Part shown: positions 42,579 through 52,500 of the stretch, piece by piece
How the letters are laid out: each line of letters starts with the position of its first letter
Numbering within the stretch: position 1 is the first letter of the stretch
Source of the DNA: Lactiplantibacillus fabifermentans DSM 21115
GTDB taxonomy: Bacteria; Bacillota; Bacilli; Lactobacillales; Lactobacillaceae
Assembly: GCF_000498955.2 (NCBI RefSeq)
Contig: NZ_AYGX02000017.1
Location: 1 to 60,039 of the forward strand
Length of the DNA: 60,039 bases
Direction of reading: 5' to 3'
Notes under the pieces: model-generated
The model's input: only the letters and a program-made list of their open reading frames with translations
Databases searched by the model: none
What the model was told of the DNA's origin: nothing
Translations under genes and position numbers: made by a program

Positions 42579-42933
42579 AGTAGGTTTGTAAACGAGTTTC
42601 TAATGCCTTTAAATCGGCAATTTGCGTCGCGGTTAACGTTTGACTAGTGCCCACCACATTGACGATTTCTTGCCCAACTTGCAGAACCGCTAATAACGTT
42701 TCATCGGTTTCCAGTAAGGATGAAATCCGAATAAATGCCCGAAAGTCGTCAAAATCTTGATTGAGCTGGTTTTGTTCAGCTTTGTTGAGCGATTGGGAAA
42801 CGATTTTTTTGAACCGTTGGAGTCGTTTCCCCCGTTCGCGCCGGGCCGTGACGTACGGCAAGAACAGTGCAACGATGACGGCAATAATTTCAGCGAAGGC
42901 CGCAATCCATTCTGATAAAGGTCCAATTTCCAT
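42577..42933 (-). CDS. Single-pass membrane protein of unknown function
   Basis: This encodes 118 residues: one N-terminal membrane helix (about 10-30, WIAAFAEIIAVIVALFLPY), a strongly basic junction (RRERGKR), and a helical cytoplasmic domain of about 85 residues. It resembles small phage- or plasmid-associated membrane proteins in layout, but no family is recognised. The start is set at ATG 42933 with GAGG about 9 nt upstream; GTG 42942 is an alternative. It is divergent from the TerC gene. Confidence 0.7.
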   Translation of the reverse strand: MEIGPLSEWIAAFAEIIAVIVALFLPYVTARRERGKRLQRFKKIVSQSLNKAEQNQLNQDFDDFRAFIRISSLLETDETLLAVLQVGQEIVNVVGTSQTLTATQIADLKALETRLQTY

Positions 42934-43063
42934 CTGTGCCACCTCGAAAAATTTGGCGAAATTGTGGTTAATGTTTGAAAATTAAACATCGGCCATTAAT
43001 AATTCCAGTATAACAGGTATACTAAATATAGGTGACTATTCACGAATGGAAAGAGGTTTCTGC

Positions 43064-43810
43064 GTGCTACACTTTATCGAACAACTTTACGGTCCGTTCT
43101 TTAGCGGCGCCAACTGGGGCCAAGTCATTACGTCCGCCAATGATTGGTTAATTATTTTATCGTTGGCGATTATCGAATGCTTATTGTCAGTTGATAATGC
43201 GGTCGTGTTGGCAGCCCAAACGCAAAGTTTGGACAATTTACAAGAACGTGAGAAATCATTATTTTATGGTTTATGGGGCGCGTATTTGTTTCGATTCTTA
43301 ATTATTGGGATTGGAACGTATCTGATCAGTTTTTGGGAAATCAAAGTTCTCGGGGCCGGTTACTTATTTTATTTGGTTTATCGTTATTTTTCACCAAATC
43401 CAGAACCAACCGCGGAACCGAAAAAGCAACGTCGCTGGTTTGGTTTGAGTAAGTTTTGGTCGGTGGTGATTCAGATTGAAATGATGGATATTATCTTTTC
43501 TATTGATTCAGTCTTAGCATCATTAGCCATCTCTGATAATCCCGTGATTGTCTTGATTGGTGGGATGATTGGGATTGCTTGTATGCGGGGCATCGCCGAA
43601 GTCATTATGCGGCTTATGCGTAAGATTCCGGAATTGGAAACGATGGCGTATTGTTTAATTGTCATCATTGCGATTAAATTATTTGTTTCGATTCCGGCGA
43701 TTGGCTGGGATATTCCTGCCACTGCCTTTGGTTTCATTGTGTTAATTGCGTTTGTAATTACGATGGTGATTCATTTTATGCGGCAAAAGGCCACGAAGAA
43801 AGGTGAGTAA
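43064..43810 (+). CDS. TerC-family integral membrane protein
   Basis: This 248-residue protein has about seven membrane helices. Paired acidic motifs IIECLLSVDNAVVLA near the N-terminus and DIIFSIDSVLASLA in the middle are the TerC/Alx/YkoY signature, placing metal-binding Asp residues in the membrane. Relatives export manganese or assist metalation of secreted enzymes. GTG 43064 is chosen because AAAGAGG lies 7 nt upstream; ATG 43046 has no site. The yybP-ykoY manganese riboswitch often found upstream of such genes was not seen. The next gene starts one base after its stop. Confidence 0.88.
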   Translation: MLHFIEQLYGPFFSGANWGQVITSANDWLIILSLAIIECLLSVDNAVVLAAQTQSLDNLQEREKSLFYGLWGAYLFRFLIIGIGTYLISFWEIKVLGAGYLFYLVYRYFSPNPEPTAEPKKQRRWFGLSKFWSVVIQIEMMDIIFSIDSVLASLAISDNPVIVLIGGMIGIACMRGIAEVIMRLMRKIPELETMAYCLIVIIAIKLFVSIPAIGWDIPATAFGFIVLIAFVITMVIHFMRQKATKKGE

Positions 43811-43811
43811 A

Positions 43812-44669
43812 ATGCAACTTGGATTTGTTGGAACGGGTGTTATGGGCGCGGCCATCGCGCAAAACTTAATGGCGGCTGGACATCAGTTGACCGTTTATAA
43901 TCGCACTAAAAGTAAAACCGACGCGCTCGTCGCCAATGGGGCTACTTGGGCGGCCACGCCAGCGGACGTTGCCAAACACAGTGACGTGGTCTTTACGATG
44001 GTCGGTTTTCCCACGGATGTCGACAACGTTTATTTTGGCGACGATGGGATTTTTAGCGGTTTATCGGCGGGTAAGACGGTCGTTGATATGACGACTAGTC
44101 GGCCAAGTTTAGCCGTGAAAATCGCGGATTACGCGACGGCTCATGGGTTTCACGCCCTCGATGCGCCGGTATCTGGCGGCGACATTGGTGCTAAGAATGC
44201 GACGCTGACCGTGATGGTTGGTGGCGATACGGCAACGTATCAGGCGGTCTTACCATTATTTGAAACAATCGGCCATCAAGTCAATCACTTCGGGGGGCCC
44301 GGCACCGGACAACATGCCAAAATGGCCAACCAGATTATGATTGCGGGCACGATGACCGGCTTAACGGAAATGTTGTTATATGCTAAAGCCGCTAACTTGG
44401 ACTTGGAAAAGGTCTTAGCCACCTTATCGAGTGGTGGGGCCGACAATTGGAGCATGGACAACTATGTGCCCCGGATTTTAAAAGATGATTATACGCCTGG
44501 CTTTTTTGCCCGGCATTTCTTAAAAGATTTACGGATTGCGCTAAGCGAAGCCGATGCCATGGGCTTGGACCTCGTGGCCACCGCGCAAGCCAAGCGTTTG
44601 TATGAAGTCATGGTGGACGTCAAAGGGCTTGGTGACCAAGGGACGCAAGGGTTGATTAATATTTATTAG
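43812..44669 (+). CDS. 3-hydroxyisobutyrate dehydrogenase-family NADP oxidoreductase
   Basis: This 285-residue beta-hydroxyacid dehydrogenase has the nucleotide motif GFVGTGVMGAAIAQNLM, with the second strand ending YNRTKSK, an Asn-Arg-Thr pattern that favours NADP. The DAPVSGGDIGAKNATL substrate loop and the catalytic Lys in GTGQHAKMANQI (near residue 170) are present. Likely substrates are tartronate semialdehyde, succinic semialdehyde or 3-hydroxyisobutyrate; which one is not determined. AAAGGTGAG precedes ATG 43812. It directly follows TerC and ends before a large hairpin. Confidence 0.88.
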   Translation: MQLGFVGTGVMGAAIAQNLMAAGHQLTVYNRTKSKTDALVANGATWAATPADVAKHSDVVFTMVGFPTDVDNVYFGDDGIFSGLSAGKTVVDMTTSRPSLAVKIADYATAHGFHALDAPVSGGDIGAKNATLTVMVGGDTATYQAVLPLFETIGHQVNHFGGPGTGQHAKMANQIMIAGTMTGLTEMLLYAKAANLDLEKVLATLSSGGADNWSMDNYVPRILKDDYTPGFFARHFLKDLRIALSEADAMGLDLVATAQAKRLYEVMVDVKGLGDQGTQGLINIY

Positions 44670-44673
44670 CAGA

Positions 44674-44788
44674 GTGGAACTAGCAGCGGTTAGTTTGCGA
44701 GCATTAACGTGATAAGTGCGATTATGCCCGGGCTTTGGGCATGATTGCGCTTATCGGGTTAAGCGGAACAAACTGCTGCTAGTTCCAC
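44674..44788 (+). repeat. 115-nt hairpin with wobble-preserved stem
   Basis: The outer arms GTGGAACTAGCAGC/GCTGCTAGTTCCAC pair perfectly over 14 bp. The inner arms (GATAAGTGCGATTATGCCC with GGGCATGATTGCGCTTATC) pair over 19 bp, the three departures from identity being G-U pairs when read as plus-strand RNA. It starts 5 nt after the stop of the dehydrogenase gene. There is no T run, so it is not a standard terminator. It may act as an mRNA 3' stabiliser or be a palindromic dispersed element. Confidence 0.75.
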
Positions 44789-44811
44789 GTTTCGGCCATA
44801 AAAATAGAACG

Positions 44812-44853
44812 AATGGGCACCTGATGAATGAGAAATTCAGCAGGTGCCCATTT
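44812..44853. terminator. Dyad, possible terminator between convergent genes
   Basis: AATGGGCACCTG and CAGGTGCCCATT form a 12-bp stem with an inner GAAT/ATTC pair. The following T run is short (TTTG), so termination strength is uncertain. It lies between the dehydrogenase and NADH oxidase genes. Confidence 0.5.
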
Positions 44854-44927
44854 GAGTATATTGAAATTTTTATAAACCAATCAGTATAAGTTCGACCTAC
44901 TAATAGCCAGTTGCCAATTCAAAGCCA

Positions 44928-46283
44928 CTAAGCCAAGGTCTTAACCGCTTTTTGCGCTGCCACGTTCATGATGTTCCAAGGCCGGTCAAAGCCTGGTTGG
45001 AAGAAGAAGTCGGTATAAGCTAAATCATAAACGGTTAACTTCGCTTGGACGGCTAACGCAATCGTGTTGATGTTAGCGGTGACGTCGGCTTGCGACATGA
45101 TTTGCGCACCTAAGATGCGGCCATCGGTAGGGTCAAAAGTGAGCTTGAACCACACTTTAGCGTTGCCGGCACTTTCAGGAACGAATTTTGGCCGGGCCGT
45201 ATCGGTGACCATCACGGAAGCACTCTGAACGCCGAGTTTTTCACTGGTGCCAGCTTTGATACCGGTTGACGCAAAGTGATAGTCAAAGACGGAAAGGGCG
45301 GAAGACCCTGAAACGGCGGGCATCGCCATCTTGGTGCCGAGTAAGTTCTTCGCCGCAATCCGACCTTGGCGGCGGGCATTGGTCGCGAGGGCAATCCGGT
45401 TAACACCATCCGTTGGCGCGAATGGGACTAACGTCGCGTCCCCAACGGCGTAAATGTTTTCATTGCTAGTTTGTAAGTAATCATTGATTTTAATTAAGCC
45501 GTGATCGTCTAAGTCAACGACGCCGTCAAGCATGGCAGTATTGGCCTTAATACCGGCTGCGGAAACGACTAAATCAGCGGGATAAGTTCCTTGGTCCGTG
45601 ACAACCGCACTGACTTTACCGTCAACGCCTTCAAAAGATTGGACGCTTTGACCAGTGGCCGCTTCGATACCATGGTCGGCCATCGTTTGCGTCAAAGTGT
45701 CGGTGAATTCTTCGTCTAAGTATAAGCTCAATAGGCGTGGTAATAAGTCAATCACCGTGACGTGCATCCCCGCCTTAGCGAAAACTTCGGCGGCTTCAAT
45801 GCCAATATATCCTGAACCAATAACGACGACATTTTTAACAGTTGGGTCGACCGTCTTAGCTTTGAGTTTGATGGCCCAGTCGCGTCCCCGCATCGCGTAA
45901 ACGTTTTGTAAATCATGACCAGGAACGGGTAATTCAAATGGAACTGCGCCCACACTGAGCACTAATTTATCATAATTTTCATCGCGTTCGGTTCCGTCGG
46001 CGTGATTGACCACGTGGACAGTTTGGTTAGCAGCGTCAACACTTGTGATTTCTTGTTGGACGAAGACGTGTACGCCTTGGGCCGACATGCCCGCCGGCGT
46101 TGCGTAACTCACGCTGTTAACATCTTTAACGGTGCCTTCTAAGTACAATTGCATCCCGCAAGACAGGAAGGAGAGGAAGTCGCCTTTTTCATACCATTGA
46201 ATTTCGGTGTTCGGTTGGTCGGCTAAAATGCCGCGGACCGTTTCATAACCACCATGTGATGAACCTACTACGATAACTTTCAT
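44928..46283 (-). CDS. nox: NADH oxidase (FAD-dependent, pyridine nucleotide-disulfide family)
   Basis: This 451-residue flavoenzyme has the FAD motif near [10 protein letters not shown] with His10, the single redox Cys42 in FLSCGMQLY, the NAD-binding [20 protein letters not shown] (about 155-174), and YAVGDATLV near 285. One Cys (not a CxxxxC pair) is the pattern of water-forming NADH oxidases, NADH peroxidases and CoA-disulfide reductases; water-forming Nox is the likeliest in lactic acid bacteria. GGAGG lies upstream of ATG 46283. It would regenerate NAD+ under aeration. Confidence 0.9.
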   Translation of the reverse strand: MKVIVVGSSHGGYETVRGILADQPNTEIQWYEKGDFLSFLSCGMQLYLEGTVKDVNSVSYATPAGMSAQGVHVFVQQEITSVDAANQTVHVVNHADGTERDENYDKLVLSVGAVPFELPVPGHDLQNVYAMRGRDWAIKLKAKTVDPTVKNVVVIGSGYIGIEAAEVFAKAGMHVTVIDLLPRLLSLYLDEEFTDTLTQTMADHGIEAATGQSVQSFEGVDGKVSAVVTDQGTYPADLVVSAAGIKANTAMLDGVVDLDDHGLIKINDYLQTSNENIYAVGDATLVPFAPTDGVNRIALATNARRQGRIAAKNLLGTKMAMPAVSGSSALSVFDYHFASTGIKAGTSEKLGVQSASVMVTDTARPKFVPESAGNAKVWFKLTFDPTDGRILGAQIMSQADVTANINTIALAVQAKLTVYDLAYTDFFFQPGFDRPWNIMNVAAQKAVKTLA

Positions 46284-46409
46284 GATAAAACCTCCAATTG
46301 ATAGTTTAGAACTGTTCTAATAAAGAGTAACATAGATTGTGCACAATTAAAAGTGTAAGCGATTAATTTTTTAAAGTTAATTAGTTAATACTGGTCATTT
46401 TTTTACGGC

Positions 46410-46468
46410 AAAACAGCCGTCCTAGTAATTTGGTTTTTGACTTACCAAACTAAAAGGACGACTGTTTT
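46410..46468 (-). terminator. Terminator of the giant surface protein gene
   Basis: On the minus strand AAAACAGTCGTCCT pairs with AGGACGGCTGTTTT (one G-U pair) around an inner AGTTTGGT/ACCAAATT stem. A run of T follows a few bases later. It ends the 46509-52946 gene. Confidence 0.75.
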
Positions 46469-46508
46469 GATGTCGCGCTTGATTCAGTTTTAGCCGGACT
46501 AAAATGAA

Positions 46509-49500
46509 TTAGTCATGGCGGCGCTTAAAGGCGGTGCCTAAACCAAGTAGGGTACTGCTGAGCGCTAGTAGGATTGCGCCAGCCACACTAGCTCGATTCG
46601 TTTGTTCATCAGTTTGTGGCAACTGTTTGGCCCCCTGGTTGGTGGCGGTTGTCTTAGTCGCATCTTTGACCAAAGTGGCGGCCGTTGCAACGTTAGGACT
46701 AGTCCCAGCGTTGGCCTTTTGCTTACTTGGTTGAGTAGTAGTTAGCAATTTATTCGATTTACGATGACTTGTTGAAGGCGCTGCTGACTGTTCATCAACG
46801 GGTGTCGGGGTAATTTCATCATCACTAGAAGTGACTTTGTAATGGTCGTCATCGTCAATGAAGCCATCATTATCGTCATCACCATTGTCGTCATTATCAT
46901 CGGAACTGTTGCCGTTGTTATCAGTATTACCGTTATCACCAGAATTATTCTCGTTGTTATCAGTATTACCGTTATTACCGGAATTATTCTCGTTGTTATT
47001 AGTATTACCGTTGTCACCGGAATTGTTCCCGTTGTCGTTAGCCACCACCGTAACGGTCGTCGTTTGGCTAGTTTGATTGCCGGCCGTATCGGTATACGTG
47101 TAAGTGACCTCGTAAGTCCCTGGCGTGTTGGTATCAACTTTGCCAGTAACGGTAAGTTGGTCAGCGGTTAATGGATCACCATTTTCGTCGGTCCCACTAA
47201 TAAAGCCGGTGTCGGGTGTCCACGTACTGCCTTGGGTCACCGTCGTATCGTGTGTGCTCAAACCAGCTTGGCTGGTGACGGTGACGATGGCATGAGCCGT
47301 GTAATCCGCAATCGTATAACTAATATCGTAGGTGCCCACTTGACCCAGGCTCGTGACAACTTGGCCGTCAGCGTTGGTGATGACCATCGTGATATCGGCG
47401 GCGGTCCCGGTCGTCCCAGTCGGCGTCACCGCAGTGGCCACGTTTTGACTAGGGTCCCAAGCAGTCGTGGTCGAAAGGTGCTTGGTGGTCTCCTTGAGCG
47501 TCAAGCCATAAACGAATACTTGGGCAGTACTAGTGGTGACGTTACCCGCGGCATCCGTGTATGAGTAGCTCACTTGATAAGTGCCTAAGGTGTTGGCATC
47601 TAAATTAGTCGTTGTCCGAATTTGGCTGAAATCAAGCGGATCGCCATTTTCATCGGTGGCACTCGTGATTCCAGTAGCTGATTGCCAAGTCGACCCTAAT
47701 TTAAGCGCCGTGCCTTGACTAACCAGCGTGGCTTTAGAAATCACGTTGACCGTGGCTGTAGTAGTGTAGTCATTGACCGTGTAACTGACTTGGTAACGGC
47801 CCGGCGTCGTCAAGTCAGTTACGACTTGGCCATGGTCGTTAGTAATCACGATGTCAACATCAGTTGGCGCAACTGGTTGGCCATTATTATCAACCGCCGT
47901 ATGCACGTTGTTACTTGGTTGCCATGGACTCGTCGTGGTCTTGGTCAGTTCGGTATCATTTAAAGTGACGCCGTAAACAAAGACATTGACGACTTGCGAG
48001 TAGACGGTATTACCAGCGGCATCGGTGTAAGCTAACGTAATCGGATAAGTGCCAACGGTTGCCGTATCAACGGTGCCGTTGCTGACGACCACTTGGTTTG
48101 CGGCTAACGGTTGCCCGTTTTCATCTTGCGCCGAGGCGAGGTTCGCTTCGTAATGCCAAGTGTCACCTAATTTGACGGCGGTATTTTGACCGGTTACCTT
48201 TGCATCACTGTAAACGGTAATAGTAGCCGTCGTTGTAAAGTCATTGACCGTATAGTTGACTTGGTAAACGCCCGGTGTTGTCAAAGTAGTGACGGGGTGG
48301 CCGCTGGCATCGGCGATGGTCACTTGGGCTGGGGTCAGCGTTTGACCAGTATTGTCGCCAGCAGTAGCGACGTTTGATTGGGCTTGCCAACCACTTGTCG
48401 TGACGACTTTTTTACTGGTTTCCTTGAGCGTCACGCCGTAGACAATCACTGTGCCCGTACTCGTGACCGTGTAGCCGGACGCATCGGTATACCGATATTG
48501 AACGGTATAGCTTCCTGGCTGGGCGGTCGCAATGGCTTGATCGACGGTAATATTACTGAAGTCTAAGTCAGCGCCATTTTCATCGGTAGCACTGACTAGC
48601 CCGGTGCGATAATCCCAAGTTTGGCCAACTTTAACCGTGGCCGTTTGGGTCTTGATAGCGGCGTTAGAAACCACGGTCACAACGGCGGTAGCGGTATAGT
48701 CATTGACCGTATAAGTGATTTGGTACGTGCCCAGCTGATTGAGGGCCGTGACTGCTTGTCCGCGACTGTCAGTCATGGCAATCGTGACTTCATTGCCGGT
48801 TAAGGCGGTCCCCGTATTGTCGAAAGCAGTGTTGACGTTACCAGCAACCGACCAGTTGTTGGTCGTGGTTAATTGCTTAGTCGTTTCATTTAAAGTGACT
48901 CCATACACGTAAACCTGAACGGGTAACGAAGTAACTGAATTGCCCGCCGCGTCGGTATAAGTCAACGTAATCGTTTGTGGCCCCAACTTACTAGTGTCGA
49001 CAGCGTGGTCGCTCGTGACTTGCGTATAGTCGGTAATCGTCGTGCCGGCTTCATTGACGAGCGCCTTAATCGCTTCAGCCAAGTCCCAAGTCCCGTTTAA
49101 TTTCACACTTGAGTCTTGACCCGTGACTGCTGCTTTCGTATAAACTGTGACGATAGCGCTGGTCGTGTAATCATTGACCGTGTAATTAACGGTATAAGTA
49201 CCGGGCCGGTTCAAGGCCGTCACCGGCTGACCTTGGGCATCGGTCATGGTAATGGTGACCGCTTCATTTGCGACCGGTTGACCAGCATTGTCATAAGCCG
49301 TTTGAACATTTGAGCTCGGTTGCCATGCCTCTGTGGTGTAAAGGGACTTAGTCGGTTCTTTTAACGTGATCCCGTAAACATAAACCGGTACGGCGTCGGA
49401 AGTGGTCACATTACCGGCGGCATCCGTATACGTTAATGTGATGGTTTGCGTTCCTAAGGTACTAGTATCGACCGCGTGATCCACCGTGACCCGGGAGTAG

Positions 49501-52500
49501 TCGGTAATCGTGGTGCCAGTCTCATCTTGTAGCGCTTGGATAGCTTGCGCCAGCGTCCAAGTGCCATTCAGTTTAACGTGTGAGGCTTGACCCGTGACTT
49601 TTGCATCGGAAACGACCGTGATTTGCGCGGTGGTCGTGTAATCGTTGACGGTGTAGGCGACAGTATAAGTGCCTGGTCGATTCAAGGCACTGACGGTATT
49701 GCCGTTTGCATCAGTCATAGTAATCGTGACTTGATTGCCAGTTAACGAATTACCGGTATTGTCGGCGGCCGCCTTAACGTTGTCGGCTGGTTGCCAAGTA
49801 TTCGTCGTGAATAACGTTTTGCTAGTTTCGTTAAGCGTTACACCATAAACATAGACTTGAACTGCCGTCGAAGTGGCGACATTGCCGGCGGCGTCCGTGT
49901 AGGTTAAGACGATGTTTTGCGGGCCGAGTTTGCTTGTATCAACCGGTGTATTGAGGCTGACGCGGGAATAATCGGTAATGACATTGCCATTTTCATCTTT
50001 GACAGCTTTGATGGCTTGCGTCAAATCCCAAGTGCCGTTTAATTTAACCGCGGAATTTTGGGCATCAACAGCGGCATCGAAAAAGACGGTGATGGCCGCA
50101 GTCGTTGAATAGTCATTTAAGGTGTACGTAACGGTGTAGTTGCCCGGGCGATTCAACGCAGTTACGACACTATTATCGCGATCATTGGTAATGGTAATCG
50201 TAATCGCGTTATCCGTGCTAGCGACCGTTTTACCGCTATTGTCGACGGCGGTATTGATATTGCTAGCCGGGTCCCAGACGGCGGTGGTTGCCAACCGTTT
50301 TTCCGTTTCGTTCAGCAAAATACCATAAACGGTCACGGGAGCGGTCGCAGTCAAGGTCGCGGTCGTGTCACCGGTCGTTTGATACGTGTAGGTGTAAGTT
50401 ACCGTATAGACGCCCGGTTTTTGGTAATTAACGGCCGTCGCACTGTCATTGGTGATATCACTGGCTGAAAGGGCCTTGCCATAGTCATCGGTCCCGCTAA
50501 TAAAGCCAGTGGTGGCATCCCAAGTGGTGCCTAATTTGACGGTCGCGCCCGTCGTGTTAACGTTCAATGTCGGGATAACTTGCCAAATATAAGTTTCGAC
50601 AGTGCCCGTTGGTTGCGCGTAGGCGGCTAATAAGTCATCTGATGAGTAGACTTTAGTGGGTTGGCTAGCGTTAATCCAGTTGCCGGTATACGTTTTTAAT
50701 TGGGCCGTGGATAAATAATTAGCTAAGCCCAGCTTGGCCAAGGAACCCAGGGTCACATTTTTACCTAAAACTAATTTGGTGAGCTGATAGCCGGTCGCTA
50801 ATTTTGAAGAGAGCAGCATATTTTGAAAATTAGTCACGTTGGTCATATCCCAGTTATCACCGCTGAGGTCTAACGTGGTGAGCGCGGTCATTTTTGCAAA
50901 CATGTTGTACATATTAGTGACATTATGGGTATCCCAGTTACCGATATTTAAAGTGGTGAGTTGACTATCACTAGTAAATAAGCCCCCCATGTTGGTCACG
51001 TTACTCGTGTCCCAACCACTGACATCGAGGCTGGTGAGGGCAGTCATACTTGCAAAAGTGCCCCCCATGCTGGTAAGACTGCTGGTGTCCCAGTTACCGA
51101 TTGATAGGACTGTCAAATTAGGCATGCCATTAAAGGTTTCAACCATACTGGTGACCTTAATTGGTGTCCACTCGTGGATATCAAGCGTTAATAGGCCAGA
51201 TTTATTAAACATCCGTTCCATCGATGTAACGTTGCTCACATCCCAGTCAGCGATGTTCAGACTGGTGAGGGCGCTGTCAGCGGAAAACATGTTAGTCATG
51301 TCAGTCACTTTACTCGTGTTCCAAGTGTTTAAGTCCAGACTAGTCAAACTGTCTCTAAGGGAAAACAATCCTTTCATAGTAGTGACACTAGCCGTATTCC
51401 ACGCGTCAATAGTTAGTGTTTTCAGTTTGCTTTTCCCAGTCAGGGACATAGAAAACATGTTACTCATATCCAGAACTTTTCCTGTGTCCCAACTATTTAA
51501 ATCTAGCGTGGTTAAAGCGTTTGTATCGTAGAACATTCTTTGCATGGAATTAACATTGCTAGTGTTCCAGCCATCGATAGCCAGCTGGGTCAGAGAACTT
51601 GCTCCCGAAAAAATGGCAGCCATGTTGGTCACATTTCCGGTGTCCCAAGTGTTCAAGTCCAAAGCGGTCAGACTACTGGCGTTGTTGAACATATATGACA
51701 TGTCCGTGACTGCACTAGTATTCCATTGATCAATATTTAAGGTCGTTAAACTAGTATCATTTGCGAACATATTGTTCATGTTCTTAACATTACGAGTTTG
51801 CCAAGTATTTAAGTCTAAGCTGGTCAGATTAGTGTCATTTTCAAACATGTGTAGCATAGTAGTGGCGGCACTAGTATCGAATAGATTTGCATTGGTGATG
51901 CTCGTTAATTTGGGTAAATTGGCAAACAAATAGTTGAGGCTACTGCCAGCGGTAACGGCACCATCAAATACAATCGTTGTAATGGTGTTGGCATACGTTG
52001 ACCATGGTTGGGTAGTCACGCCATTAGTGGCGGCCGAAGTCAACGTTGTCCCGGCTGAAAAATGTAATTCAGTGCCGGTCGTATCGACATACCAAGGGTC
52101 CGTGGTGGCAGCCCGCAATAAACTGGCCCGCGCCAAGCGGGGCGTTAAGACCGGTGTTGCCGTTGGCGTCGCAGTGACCGCGGTCGCTGCGATAGTTGGG
52201 GCGGTGGTCGTGACGGTCGCGTCTAAATCGGTGGCCACCGTGGCAGCTTGCGTGGTATCACTCAAAGTGGCGTTTTCGGTAGTCGTCACCGGTGTGGTGG
52301 CAGCGGGTGTTTGGCTGTCAGTCGTTGCCGTTAAGGTGTCCGTATTAGTCCCGGTCTCATCCGTAGTTGTGGCTGACGTCGTGTTTTGGTTAGCAGTGGT
52401 GGTCACTGCTGCGTCTGCAGTTTGGTGATTCGCCGTGGTGTCGTCAGTCACAGCACTGGCACTAGTTGTTGCCGTGACATTAGTTTGGCTGTTGCTACTA

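Noticed and set aside
43011-43063. yybP-ykoY manganese riboswitch before TerC
   Set aside because: The gap upstream of TerC is short and shows none of the conserved loop sequences of that class.
46913-47029. CRISPR-like array
   Set aside because: Repeats are contiguous without spacers, translate in frame within one gene, and vary at synonymous or conservative positions.
46842-47171. Plus-strand ORFs across the surface-protein linker
   Set aside because: They are reverse-strand shadows of the Asn/Asp/Gly-rich repeat of the giant surface protein, with low-complexity Ile/Val runs and no ribosome site.
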